Numbered from the stretch's first letter, positions 6,569-13,896 are shown. The stretch is 13,896 bases of DNA from Akkermansia muciniphila (GCA_943327015.2 CALPVM020000025.1:1-13896), one strand, 5' to 3'. Notes: generated from the sequence alone by a model not told the origin. Made by a program: numbers and translations.

Positions 6569-7931
6569 CACCACGTGCGGTTTCTTTGTATTTGATTTTC
6601 ATGTCTGCGCCGGTCTCGCGCATGGTTTTAATGACTTTGTCCAAGCTCACATAATGGCTGCCATTGCCGCGTAGCGCCATACGTGCGGCGTTGATGGCTT
6701 TGACAGCAGCAATCGCGTTACGTTCAATACACGGAATTTGTACCAAGCCACCTACGGGGTCGCAGGTAAGGCCTAGATGGTGTTCCATGCCGATTTCAGC
6801 AGCGTTCTCAACTTGAGCCGGACTGCCGCCCATAACCGCGCACAGTGCACCTGCCGCCATAGAACAGGCCACGCCGACTTCACCCTGACAGCCAACTTCT
6901 GCACCGCTAATGGATGCGTTTTCTTTGTACAGAATGCCGATGGCTCCTGCAGTGAGTAGAAAATCAATAACGCCGTTGCTTGTGGCGCCAGACACAAAGC
7001 GGCTGTAGTAGTGCAAAACTGCAGGAATAATGCCTGCAGCTCCGTTGGTGGGGGCGGTAACTACACGTCCGCCGGCGGCATTTTCTTCGTTAACGGCCAA
7101 AGCAAATAAATTAACCCAGTCCATGACCTGTAGCGGATCTTGTGACTCAGGGTTTGAGGTGCGGTTAAGTGCTTCATACCATTCAGGCGCACGCCGTTTT
7201 ACTTTAAAGGGGCCGGGAAGTACCCCGGGTGTTTGGCAACCACGCTGTACGCACGCTTGCATGGTGTGCCAGATGTTGAGTAATCCAGTGTCAATGTCTG
7301 CGTCAGAGCGCCAATGTTGTTCATTGCGACGCATTAACTGGGCAATGCTCAATCCTTGGTTGTGGCAGAGTTGCAATAATTGGTCTGCGCTATGAAAGGG
7401 GATGGGTAAAGCGGTGCTGTCTGGTGCAATGATTTTTTGCTTGGAGCCATCCGCAGCCACATCTTCACTGACCACAAAGCCGCCGCCAACCGAGTAGTAG
7501 GTGCGGCTTTCTATCTCCTGCCCTTGGGTGTTATGGGCACTAAATCGCATGCCATTGCTATGGAAAGGTAAGCGCTCAGACCGCAAAAAGTGCAGGTCGT
7601 CACGTTCTATAAATGCAATGGTGTGTTTGCCAAAGAGTTGGAGCTGCTTTTGGGTGCGAATAGTGCTGACAATGTGCGCTACGGCATCAATGTCAATGCT
7701 GTCAGGTGCATGGCCACTTAAGCCCAGCAGTACGGCAATGTCACTGGCGTGCCCTTTGCCGGTTGCACCTAATGAGCCGTAAAGACGGCAAATAACGCGG
7801 TGCGTAGTGGGCAGGAGGCCAGATTGTTGCAGCCGAGTGGCAAAAAGCTTGGCCGCTCGCATCGGGCCCACGGTGTGGGAGCTGCTGGGGCCGATGCCGA
7901 TTTTGAAAAGGTCAAAAACAGATACGGCCAT
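6540..7931 (-). CDS. sdaA: L-serine ammonia-lyase, iron-sulfur dependent, single chain
   Basis: This 463-residue enzyme deaminates L-serine to pyruvate and ammonia with an oxygen-sensitive [4Fe-4S] cluster, not PLP. The N-terminal beta domain starts 'FDLFKIGIGPSSSHTVGPMRA' (5-25). The catalytic alpha domain carries 'TAPTNGAAGIIPAVL' (about 292-306) and the three cluster cysteines Cys348, Cys390 and Cys401 ('GCQGEVG', 'CDPVGGLVQIPC'). The protein ends in a cysteine (NIIEC), matching the 'tail-in-mouth' C-terminal Cys described for the Legionella enzyme. The start at 7931 is chosen because TAAGGAG (7945-7939) lies seven bases ahead and MAVSVFDLF is the usual N-terminus. An ATG eight codons upstream would overlap the gcvP stop. 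It begins 20 bases after gcvP, so it is the last gene of the glycine-controlled operon. Confidence 0.95.
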   Translation of the reverse strand: MAVSVFDLFKIGIGPSSSHTVGPMRAAKLFATRLQQSGLLPTTHRVICRLYGSLGATGKGHASDIAVLLGLSGHAPDSIDIDAVAHIVSTIRTQKQLQLFGKHTIAFIERDDLHFLRSERLPFHSNGMRFSAHNTQGQEIESRTYYSVGGGFVVSEDVAADGSKQKIIAPDSTALPIPFHSADQLLQLCHNQGLSIAQLMRRNEQHWRSDADIDTGLLNIWHTMQACVQRGCQTPGVLPGPFKVKRRAPEWYEALNRTSNPESQDPLQVMDWVNLFALAVNEENAAGGRVVTAPTNGAAGIIPAVLHYYSRFVSGATSNGVIDFLLTAGAIGILYKENASISGAEVGCQGEVGVACSMAAGALCAVMGGSPAQVENAAEIGMEHHLGLTCDPVGGLVQIPCIERNAIAAVKAINAARMALRGNGSHYVSLDKVIKTMRETGADMKIKYKETARGGLAVNIIEC

Positions 7932-7938
7932 TGCAGTT

Positions 7939-7945
7939 CTCCTTA
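7939..7945 (-). promoter_or_regulatory. Ribosome binding site of sdaA
   Basis: Minus-strand TAAGGAG lies in the 20-base gap between the gcvP stop and the sdaA ATG at 7931, with seven bases of spacing. It fixes the shorter sdaA start. Confidence 0.75.
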
Positions 7946-7951
7946 GTTGTG

Positions 7952-10855
7952 TCAACTATACGCTGACACCGGCACGCAACTGCAAAATAAATTACGGTCT
8001 CCATAAACATTGTCCACCCTGCCGACGGTTGGCCAGTATTTGCCAGCCTTCAAGCTAGCTACTGGAAAAGCACCGGTCTCGCGCGAGTACGGACGGATCC
8101 AATCAGATGCCATCATGCTGGCTGCCGTATGGGGCGCATGTTTGAGTGGGTTGTTGTCTTGCGGCCACGCGCCCGATTCAATCTGGGCAATCTCGGCGCG
8201 GATAGCAATCATGGCATCGACAAAGCGGTCTAGCTCGTCCAATGACTCGCTTTCGGTGGGCTCTACCATCAGAGTGTTGGGTACCGGAAACGACAATGTG
8301 GGAGCATGAAAGCCGTAGTCCATCAAGCGCTTGGCAACGTCTTCAGCCATGACGCCACAGGTGTCTTTGAAGTGGCGCAAGTCCAATATGCACTCGTGCG
8401 CCACATGACCATTGGCACTGGCATACAGGGTGGGGTAGTGCTGGCGCAGGCGGGCACTAACGTAGTTGGCTGACAATATCGCGGTTTGGGTGGCTTGTAG
8501 CAAGCCGTCCGGGCCCATCATGCGGCAGTACATCCAGCTAATCGGTAACACAGCAGCATTGCCCAATGGCGCTGCCGAAATTGCGCCTACGCCGTTGCAG
8601 GCGATACCGCCGGTTGCATGACCGGGCAAAAATGGTACCAAGTCTTCTACCACGCAGACCGGGCCCACACCGGGGCCGCCGCCGCCGTGTGGAATGCAGA
8701 ATGTTTTGTGCAGGTTGAGGTGGCTGACGTCGCCGCCAAATTCGCCGGGAGCAGCGGTGCCGACCAGCGCATTCATGTTGGCGCCATCCACATACACCCG
8801 CCCACCATGCTGATGCACCAAGGCGCACAGTTCTTTGACCGAGGTTTCAAACACGCCGTGGGTGCTGGGGTAGGTAATCATCACAGCGGCCAGATTAGCG
8901 CTGTGCTGTTCGCATTTGGCTTGAAGGTCGGCCATGTCCACGTTACCGTTGTCGTCGCATTTGGTGACTACCACGGTCATGCCAACCATTTGGGCACTAG
9001 CCGGGTTAGTACCATGCGCACTGCTGGGAATCAGGCAAATGTTGCGGTGTCCTTCCCCGCGGGAGCGGTGGTAGGCTTGGATAACCAACAGCCCGGCGTA
9101 TTCGCCTTGACTGCCGGCGTTGGGTTGCAGGCTTATGCCTTTGTAGCCAGTGGCTTGGCACAGCCAGTCGCGCAGTTGCTGGTCTAGTTGGGCGTAACCC
9201 TGTAACTGGTCGGCGGGTGCGAATGGGTGAATATTGGCAAACTCTGGCCAGGTAATCGGAATCATCTCGCTGGTGGCGTTCAGCTTCATGGTGCAACTGC
9301 CGAGCGGAATCATGCTGCGGTCGAGCGCCAGGTCTTTGTCGCTTAGCATGCGGATGTAGCGCAGCATGCTGGTTTCGGAATGGTGGGTGTTAAATACCGG
9401 GTGGGTGAGATAGCTGCTGGTGCGCTGTAGCTCTTGGGGAATAAGCGGAGTAAACGCTTGTTCAAAGGTGGCAAAGTCAGGTGCAGATTTACCGTGTGCA
9501 AACAGCGACCACAAAAGCTGCACATCGCTGCGGGTGATGGTTTCATCCAAGCTAATGCCAACCCAGCTTGTGCGCTCATGACTGAAGCGGCGCAGGTTAA
9601 ATCCTAGGTTAATAGCTTGCTGGTGAAGGGCGTTGGCAGCATCAGCGTTGCCCATATCCACCACAATGGTGTCAAAAGCAGTGTCCCATAACGGCGCGCG
9701 ACCGAGTTCGGCAAGGCCTTTGGACAAAATGGCGGTGTAGCCGGCAATACGCTGTGCAATGCGTTGTAAACCTTGCGGACCGTGGTACACCGCGTACATG
9801 CTTGCTACCACTGCAGGCAGTACTTGAGCGGTACAAATATTGGAGGTGGCTTTTTCGCGTCGAATGTGTTGCTCACGCGTTTGCAAAGCCAAACGGTATG
9901 CCGGGTTGCCGTGTGCATCGACACTGACGCCCACCAACCTGCCGGGCATGGAGCGTTTGTAGGCGTCGCGGCACGCCATGTATGCGGCATGCGGGCCACC
10001 TGCGCCCATAGGCATGCCAAAGCGCTGAGTAGTGCCAACAACAATGTCTGCACCCATTTCGCCGGGGCTTTTAAGCAGGGTCAGTGCCAGCAGGTCCGCT
10101 GCCAGAATCAAGGCCGCGCCCTTGGCGTGAATTTGTTCAGCGTCACTGCTCCAGTCCACCAACCAGCCGGTGCTGCCAGGGTATTGGTTAATAGCAGCAA
10201 AATAGTCGTCTTGTTGCAGTGCTTGGAGCCACTCTTGCGGGCTATGGATTTGTTTGACTGTTAGCCCTAAGGGTTCGGCACGGGTGCAAATCACTTCGAG
10301 TGTTTGCGGGTGCATATCGCCCCCCACCAGCAGTGTGTTGCCCTTGGCTTTGACTGAGCGTTTGGCTAGTGTCATAGCCTCGGCAGCTGCCGTGGCTTCA
10401 TCCAGCATGGAAGCGTTGGCAATCGGCATGCCGGTCAGGTCGCAGACCATGGTCTGGAAGTTAACCAGTGCTTCCATGCGTCCCTGTGAAATTTCGGCCT
10501 GATAGGGCGTGTAGGCGGTGTACCAAGCAGGGTTTTCTAGGATATTGCGCAAAATAACACCAGGAGTATGGGTACCATAGTAGCCTTGTCCGATAAAGCT
10601 TTTGAGTATCTGATTTTTGGATGCCAGAGCTTTGAGTTCTGCCAAAGCGGCCGCCTCTGAAATGGCAGCAGGGATGTCCATTGGTGTGGTGCGCGCAATG
10701 GAGCTTGGTACGATGCCATCGATCAATGCTTGTCTTGACTCTGCCCCCACCACTTTGAGCATTTTTTGTGCGTCATCGGGGCTGATGCCGATGTGGCGTG
10801 CAATAAATTCGCTGGAATTTTCCAGTTCAATCAGGCTTGGGTGGGTGGTAGGCAT
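7952..10855 (-). CDS. gcvP: Glycine dehydrogenase (aminomethyl-transferring), glycine cleavage P-protein
   Basis: This 967-residue fused-type P-protein is a PLP enzyme that decarboxylates glycine and passes the aminomethyl group to the lipoyl arm of GcvH. The N-terminal half shows 'FIARHIGISPDDAQKML' (17-33), 'FIGQGYYGTHTPGVILRNILENPAWYTAYTPYQAEISQGR' across about 87-126, 'LLDEATAAAEAM'-like residues at 151-161 and 'GADIVVGTTQRFGMPMGAGGPHAAY' near 268-292. The C-terminal half has 'MIPLGSCTMKLNA' (515-527), 'PNAGSQGEYAGL' (578-589), 'SAHGTNPASA' (612-621) and the PLP lysine Lys717 in 'LNLHKTF', followed by a Gly-rich loop. It ends 'DRNLFCSCVPVSAYS', as in relatives. Size is full (E. coli 957). 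It starts 21 bases after gcvH, with a modest AAGAGA ribosome binding site. Confidence 0.98.
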   Translation of the reverse strand: MPTTHPSLIELENSSEFIARHIGISPDDAQKMLKVVGAESRQALIDGIVPSSIARTTPMDIPAAISEAAALAELKALASKNQILKSFIGQGYYGTHTPGVILRNILENPAWYTAYTPYQAEISQGRMEALVNFQTMVCDLTGMPIANASMLDEATAAAEAMTLAKRSVKAKGNTLLVGGDMHPQTLEVICTRAEPLGLTVKQIHSPQEWLQALQQDDYFAAINQYPGSTGWLVDWSSDAEQIHAKGAALILAADLLALTLLKSPGEMGADIVVGTTQRFGMPMGAGGPHAAYMACRDAYKRSMPGRLVGVSVDAHGNPAYRLALQTREQHIRREKATSNICTAQVLPAVVASMYAVYHGPQGLQRIAQRIAGYTAILSKGLAELGRAPLWDTAFDTIVVDMGNADAANALHQQAINLGFNLRRFSHERTSWVGISLDETITRSDVQLLWSLFAHGKSAPDFATFEQAFTPLIPQELQRTSSYLTHPVFNTHHSETSMLRYIRMLSDKDLALDRSMIPLGSCTMKLNATSEMIPITWPEFANIHPFAPADQLQGYAQLDQQLRDWLCQATGYKGISLQPNAGSQGEYAGLLVIQAYHRSRGEGHRNICLIPSSAHGTNPASAQMVGMTVVVTKCDDNGNVDMADLQAKCEQHSANLAAVMITYPSTHGVFETSVKELCALVHQHGGRVYVDGANMNALVGTAAPGEFGGDVSHLNLHKTFCIPHGGGGPGVGPVCVVEDLVPFLPGHATGGIACNGVGAISAAPLGNAAVLPISWMYCRMMGPDGLLQATQTAILSANYVSARLRQHYPTLYASANGHVAHECILDLRHFKDTCGVMAEDVAKRLMDYGFHAPTLSFPVPNTLMVEPTESESLDELDRFVDAMIAIRAEIAQIESGAWPQDNNPLKHAPHTAASMMASDWIRPYSRETGAFPVASLKAGKYWPTVGRVDNVYGDRNLFCSCVPVSAYS

Positions 10856-10876
10856 GGCAGTCTCTTAAAGTAAAAA

Positions 10877-11266
10877 TCAGGCGTTGGCGCAGAAGCTGTC
10901 GTAGCTGGTTTCGTTCATTAAACCGTCCAGCTCAGCAGGGTTGATGAGACGTACTTTGAAAAACCATCCCGCGCCTGTGGGGTCGGAGTTGGCCAGCGCA
11001 GGGTCGGCACGTAGTGCTTCGTTAACTTCCAGAATCTCGCCTTCAATCGGCATGTAAACGTCGGCTGCCGCTTTGACGGACTCCACAACACCGGCAATTT
11101 CTTTGGCGTGCAATATGGTGCCGACAGAGGGTAGATCGACAAAAACCACATCGCCCAAAGCATCTTGCGCATGGTGGGTAATGCCCACAGTAACGATAGC
11201 ATCTACTTGCGGGGAGCCACCTTCGTAGCTAATCCATTCGTGGTCGGGGGTGTATTTAATGGTCAT
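10877..11266 (-). CDS. gcvH: Glycine cleavage system H-protein
   Basis: This 129-residue lipoyl carrier shuttles the aminomethyl group from GcvP to GcvT and is then reoxidised by a dihydrolipoyl dehydrogenase, which is not encoded here. The lipoyl domain signature is clear: 'YTPDHEWI' (5-12), 'VTVGITHHAQDALGDVVFVDLP' (26-46) and the lipoylated Lys65 in 'GVVESVKAAADVYMP' (59-73). These are followed by 'GEILEVNEAL' and 'GWFFKVRL'. The ATG at 11266 is preceded by GGAG five bases away. The gene lies 39 bases after gcvT and 21 before gcvP on the same strand, so it is the middle gene of the riboswitch-controlled operon. Confidence 0.98.
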   Translation of the reverse strand: MTIKYTPDHEWISYEGGSPQVDAIVTVGITHHAQDALGDVVFVDLPSVGTILHAKEIAGVVESVKAAADVYMPIEGEILEVNEALRADPALANSDPTGAGWFFKVRLINPAELDGLMNETSYDSFCANA

Positions 11267-11305
11267 GGGTTCTCCGGTTTAACCAAGGTGTGAATAAATA
11301 ATGAA

Positions 11306-12460
11306 TTAGCCACGGAAATAGCGTGGCGGAATAAATGGGGTGGGGCACACCTCCATGGGTACGAGTTTGCCGCGAACAACGGCGTTGACCTTGGTGCCAA
11401 TGTCCGCAACACTGGTTTTTACATAGGCCATGACAATCGGTTTGTCCACAGTGGGACTTAGAAGTCCACTAGTGACTTCTCCCACTGTGTTGCCCTGTTC
11501 GTCTTGTAGCAGGGTGTGCTCGCGCACTGGAATACGTTCCAGCGCTACCAAGCCTACCCTTTTTTTGCTGCCCTCAGGTGGATTGTCAATTTGCGCCAAT
11601 GCCGCCAAAATTTTGTGTGCACCTGGAAAACCGCCTTCGCGTGCTCCGCCGGTGCGACGCACTTTTTGCATGGCCCACAGCAGGTTGGCTTCTACTGGGT
11701 TGGTGGTGGCGTCAATATCGTTACCGTGCAGGCACAAGCCCGCTTCAAGGCGTAGGGAGTTACGGGCGCCCAAACCAATGGGTTTGACCTCGGGCTGAGC
11801 TAACAAGGCGCGCGCCAAAGCTTCTGCTTGCGAGGAATGGACTGAGATTTCAAAACCGTCTTCGCCGGTGTAGCCGCTGCGGGTTAAAAATACGTCAAAT
11901 TTTTGGGTGTCGGTTTGAACGGTAAAGGTACCACCGGTCATAAAAACCAGTTTTTCTACGCCCGGCGCTAAACGTGCCAGTGCGTCTACCGCTTTGGGGC
12001 CTTGCAATGCCAATAAAGCCATCTCAGGCATGGGAATCACTTGGCAGCGACTGCCAATTTTGGCTTGCATGAGGGCAATATCGGCCACTTTGCAGGCGCC
12101 GTTGACGATAACAAATATGTCATCGCCCCGGTTAAAAAACATTAAATCGTCCACGATGCCACCATCGTCATTGAGTAGCAGTCCGTAGCGTTGTTTGCCA
12201 ACCGGTAAACCCATCACATCCACCGGCATCAGGCTCTCGAATGCGGCTGCTGCATCGGCCCCCACCAAGCGCAGCTGACCCATGTGAGACACGTCAAACA
12301 AGCCGGCAGATAAACGGGTGTGCTGGTGTTCTGCCATCAAGCCCATAGGGTATTGCACTGGCATGGAGTAGCCGGCAAACGGCACCATGCGCGCACCTAA
12401 CTCAATGTGCAAGGCGTGCAATGGGGTAATTAACAGTGATTCAAAAGGTGAAGATGGCAC
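11306..12460 (-). CDS. gcvT: Aminomethyltransferase, glycine cleavage T-protein (GTG start)
   Basis: This 384-residue tetrahydrofolate-dependent enzyme releases ammonia from the aminomethyl-lipoyl arm of GcvH and forms methylene-tetrahydrofolate. Visible motifs: 'ARMVPFAGYSMPVQYP' (23-38), 'FDVSHMGQ' (55-62), 'GGIVDDLM' with the catalytic Asp around 104-105, 'RSGYTGEDGFEI' (194-205) and 'ARNSLRLEAGLCLHGNDI' (232-249). The GTG at 12460 was chosen because AGGAGA lies six bases ahead and the protein then begins near the family position. An ATG seven codons upstream (12481) has no ribosome binding site, and the longest opening (ATG at 12622, 438 residues) would start inside the riboswitch. The first 16 or so residues remain somewhat longer than in E. 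coli (364 residues in total). First gene of the operon. Confidence 0.95.
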   Translation of the reverse strand: MPSSPFESLLITPLHALHIELGARMVPFAGYSMPVQYPMGLMAEHQHTRLSAGLFDVSHMGQLRLVGADAAAAFESLMPVDVMGLPVGKQRYGLLLNDDGGIVDDLMFFNRGDDIFVIVNGACKVADIALMQAKIGSRCQVIPMPEMALLALQGPKAVDALARLAPGVEKLVFMTGGTFTVQTDTQKFDVFLTRSGYTGEDGFEISVHSSQAEALARALLAQPEVKPIGLGARNSLRLEAGLCLHGNDIDATTNPVEANLLWAMQKVRRTGGAREGGFPGAHKILAALAQIDNPPEGSKKRVGLVALERIPVREHTLLQDEQGNTVGEVTSGLLSPTVDKPIVMAYVKTSVADIGTKVNAVVRGKLVPMEVCPTPFIPPRYFRG

Positions 12461-12532
12461 AGCGGTCTCCTGGAGGGGCATATCAAAAGAATACGCTGGT
12501 AATGCAGCGCATGCCATGTTTGCCCCCGCTGT
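12459..12532 (-). promoter_or_regulatory. Expression platform of the glycine riboswitch
   Basis: ACAGCGG (12532-12526), which contains part of the 3' strand of aptamer 2's P1 helix, is perfectly complementary to CCGCTGT (12465-12459), which covers the spacer and the first two bases of the gcvT GTG. Directly inside, GGGCA (12525-12521) can pair with TGCCC (12480-12476). The two helices nest and leave the Shine-Dalgarno in a nine-base bulge. A small hairpin CGCTG/CAGCG lies in the loop. No hairpin followed by a T run is present, so translational control is favoured over termination. When glycine closes P1, the start region should be freed. The pairings are seen; the switching is inferred. Confidence 0.6.
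12466..12471 (-). promoter_or_regulatory. Ribosome binding site of gcvT
   Basis: Minus-strand AGGAGA is five bases from the GTG start at 12460 (six if counted from AGGAG). It falls in a bulge between two helices that the riboswitch 3' strand can form with flanking sequence, so its access is probably what glycine controls. Confidence 0.75.
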
Positions 12533-12638
12533 CCGCTTTACCTGAGAGATTCGCCGCAACAAACAGCAATGCTGGTTGCGGGTTGCTCCTTCGGTGGGTT
12601 GCTGTTGTTTTGATGCAAGCAACCTCTCTCCAGTGGGG
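12524..12638 (-). ncRNA. Glycine riboswitch, aptamer 2
   Basis: Conserved blocks in order on the minus strand: GGAGAG after the P1 strand CCCCACTG, CCACCGAAGGAGCAA near the middle, and CTCTCAGGTAAAGCGGACAG at the end. P1 pairs CCCC/GGGG and CTG/CAG around one mismatch. P2 is lengthened (GGTTGC...GCAACC) and P3 is a long stem (CCGCAAC...GTTGCGG). All this matches the glycine (gcvT) riboswitch class. Its P1 3' strand is the part shared with the expression platform. Confidence 0.92.
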
Positions 12639-12673
12639 AAACGCCAAAGTGCCGGGCAGGGCGCATTGACGCT

Positions 12674-12759
12674 GGTCAGTCCTTTTGCCTGAGCGTTCAG
12701 AGGGCTGTTGTCAGCCGTCTTGCGCCTTCGGCGGTTTAATTAAAAACTCTCTCCTGACC
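12674..12759 (-). ncRNA. Glycine riboswitch, aptamer 1
   Basis: P1 is GGTCAG (12759-12754) with CTGACC (12679-12674). Between them lie GGAGAG, ACCGCCGAAGGCGCAA, a short P3 hairpin (GGCTG/CAGCC) and GCTCAGGCAAAAGGAC, all typical glycine aptamer blocks. Together with aptamer 2 it makes the tandem arrangement often found ahead of gcvT. The linker to aptamer 2 is 35 bases. The 5' flank GCATT can pair with AATGC in that linker, like the leader-linker helix known for this class. Confidence 0.92.
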
Positions 12760-12775
12760 AAATGCTATTGTAACT

Positions 12776-13896
12776 TTACATACCGGCGTAGTTGGGACCA
12801 CCACCGCCTTCGGGCGTTACCCAAACGATGTTTTGAGTGGGATCCTTAATATCGCAGGTTTTGCAATGCACACAATTTTGCGCGTTAATTTGCAGTCGGT
12901 CGGTGTTGTCTGCATTTTTAACGTATTCATACACCCCGGCCGGGCAGTAACGGGACTCAGGCCCCGCAAATTTGGCCAGGTTGATGTTAACGGGCACGGA
13001 AGCGTCTTTGAGCGTTAAGTGCGCAGGTTGATGCTCTTCGTGGTTGGTGTTACTAATAAACACACTGCTCAAGCGGTCGAAGGTGAGCTTGCCGTCGGGT
13101 TTGGGGTACACAATCGGCTTGCATTCTGCAGCAGGCTTGAGGTACATATGGTCGGGTTTGTCACGGTGCAGCGTCCACGGAATATGGCCACGCAGTACAA
13201 ACTGCTCAATACCGTTCATCACGGTAGCAACGGTCAAGCCCTTTTTGAACCAAGCCTTGAAGTTACGCGCTTTGTTCAGCTCGGTAAACAACCAGCTGGC
13301 TTCAAACGCTTCAGGGTAGGCGGTAAGCTCGTCGTGCTGGCGGCCCGCTACGATGGCGTCAAATGCAGCTTCTGCAGCCAACATGCCGGTTTTAATGGCA
13401 GCATGGCTGCCTTTGATACGGCTCACATTCAGGTAACCGGCATCACAACCAACCAAAGCGCCGCCGGGGAAAATAGTCTTGGGCAATGACATTAAACCAC
13501 CGGCAGTGATGGCGCGTGCGCCGTAGCCCAGACGTTTGGCGGGTTTGAGACCTTGGTCTTGACCTTCAAAGTACCAGCGGATGTTTGGATGGGTTTTCCA
13601 GCGCTGGAATTCTTCAAACGGGCTGAGGTAGGGGTTGCTGTAGTCCAGGCCAGTCACAAAGCCTAAAGTGATTTTGTTGCCTTCCATGTGGTACAAAAAT
13701 GCACCGCCATAGGTGGAATCGTCCATCGGCCAGCCTGCGCTGTGCATAGCAAAGCCGGGTTGATGGCGGGCGGGGTCAATTTCCCACACTTCCTTGATGC
13801 CGATGCCGTAGGTTTGCGGGTCTTTGCCTTCGTCGAGTTTGAACTTGGCAATCAACTGCTTACCCAAATGGCCGCGTGCGCCTTCTGCAAACACGG
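12776..13896 (-). CDS. Electron transfer flavoprotein-ubiquinone oxidoreductase, C-terminal part
   Basis: The 3' end of a gene whose start lies beyond the right edge. About 372 of an expected 550 or so residues are visible. The enzyme carries electrons from ETF (fatty-acid and amino-acid oxidation) into the membrane ubiquinone pool, using FAD and a [4Fe-4S] cluster. Visible: 'FAEGARGHLGKQLI' (visible residues 2-15), 'SAGWPMDDSTYGGAFLYH' (52-69), the FAD-contacting 'GGALVGCDAGYLNVSRIKGSHAAIKTGMLAAE' region (144-175), and the four cluster cysteines Cys317 in 'CPAGVYEY' and Cys341, Cys344 and Cys347 in 'CVHCKTCDIKDPTQNI'. The C-terminus 'GGGGPNYAGM' is typical. The stop lies only 16 bases before the first glycine aptamer on the same strand, with no terminator between, so read-through into gcv is likely. 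Confidence 0.95.
   Translation of the reverse strand, partial: VFAEGARGHLGKQLIAKFKLDEGKDPQTYGIGIKEVWEIDPARHQPGFAMHSAGWPMDDSTYGGAFLYHMEGNKITLGFVTGLDYSNPYLSPFEEFQRWKTHPNIRWYFEGQDQGLKPAKRLGYGARAITAGGLMSLPKTIFPGGALVGCDAGYLNVSRIKGSHAAIKTGMLAAEAAFDAIVAGRQHDELTAYPEAFEASWLFTELNKARNFKAWFKKGLTVATVMNGIEQFVLRGHIPWTLHRDKPDHMYLKPAAECKPIVYPKPDGKLTFDRLSSVFISNTNHEEHQPAHLTLKDASVPVNINLAKFAGPESRYCPAGVYEYVKNADNTDRLQINAQNCVHCKTCDIKDPTQNIVWVTPEGGGGPNYAGM

Noticed and set aside
8618..9187. 189-codon open frame on the plus strand inside gcvP
   Set aside because: It lies wholly antisense to conserved gcvP sequence, is rich in Ala, Val and His as expected of a reverse-strand shadow, and shows no recognisable domain.
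12436..12669. 77-codon plus-strand frame across the riboswitch
   Set aside because: It is antisense to structured RNA and the gcvT start, with no protein features.
12767..12772. TACAAT as the -10 box of a gcv promoter
   Set aside because: No acceptable -35 at 16-18 bp, and the predicted start would remove the leader bases that can pair with the riboswitch linker. Kept as a possibility only.

Overview
The window is a dense, ordinary-looking chromosomal stretch of a betaproteobacterium, most likely of the order Burkholderiales. This rests on the protein types (YihY with a long C-terminal tail, DUF2069, a type II AroQ, a glycine-cleavage operon ending in sdaA) and on moderate GC content judged by eye. 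No composition or phylogenetic calculation was done. No tRNA, rRNA, transposon, phage, CRISPR array or known defence gene is visible, and I see no sign of recent transfer.

Layout. Bases 1-1369 (+) hold the tail of one ArsA-like ATPase and a complete second one, overlapping by an ATGA junction. Facing them are a two-gene minus-strand unit (3162 to 1387): a small DUF2069 membrane protein followed with no gap by an FAD-linked 2-hydroxyacid dehydrogenase. Only 20 bp separate this unit from the divergent plus-strand run 3183-6527: a YihY/BrkB membrane protein, a two-CBS-domain protein, aroC (chorismate synthase) and aroQ (type II 3-dehydroquinase). The last two are steps seven and three of the shikimate pathway.

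The rest (12760 down to 6540) is one minus-strand operon, gcvT-gcvH-gcvP-sdaA, preceded by a tandem glycine riboswitch (12524-12759). The glycine cleavage proteins split glycine into CO2, ammonia and methylene-tetrahydrofolate. The C1 unit can turn another glycine into serine through GlyA, which is not in the window, and SdaA deaminates serine to pyruvate. The operon therefore reads as a glycine-disposal route switched on by glycine. Upstream, and only 16 bases from the first aptamer, is the 3' part of the ETF-ubiquinone oxidoreductase gene, which runs off the window end.

The most interesting signal is in the gcvT leader. The 3' strand of aptamer 2's closing helix (ACAGCGGGGGCA) is complementary to two segments flanking and covering the gcvT ribosome binding site and a GTG start at 12460. 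This suggests a translational ON switch. It also argues that gcvT begins at that GTG, not at the longest possible ATG, which would lie inside the riboswitch. I found no clearly undescribed system. The tandem ArsA-like ATPases are the least understood genes here.
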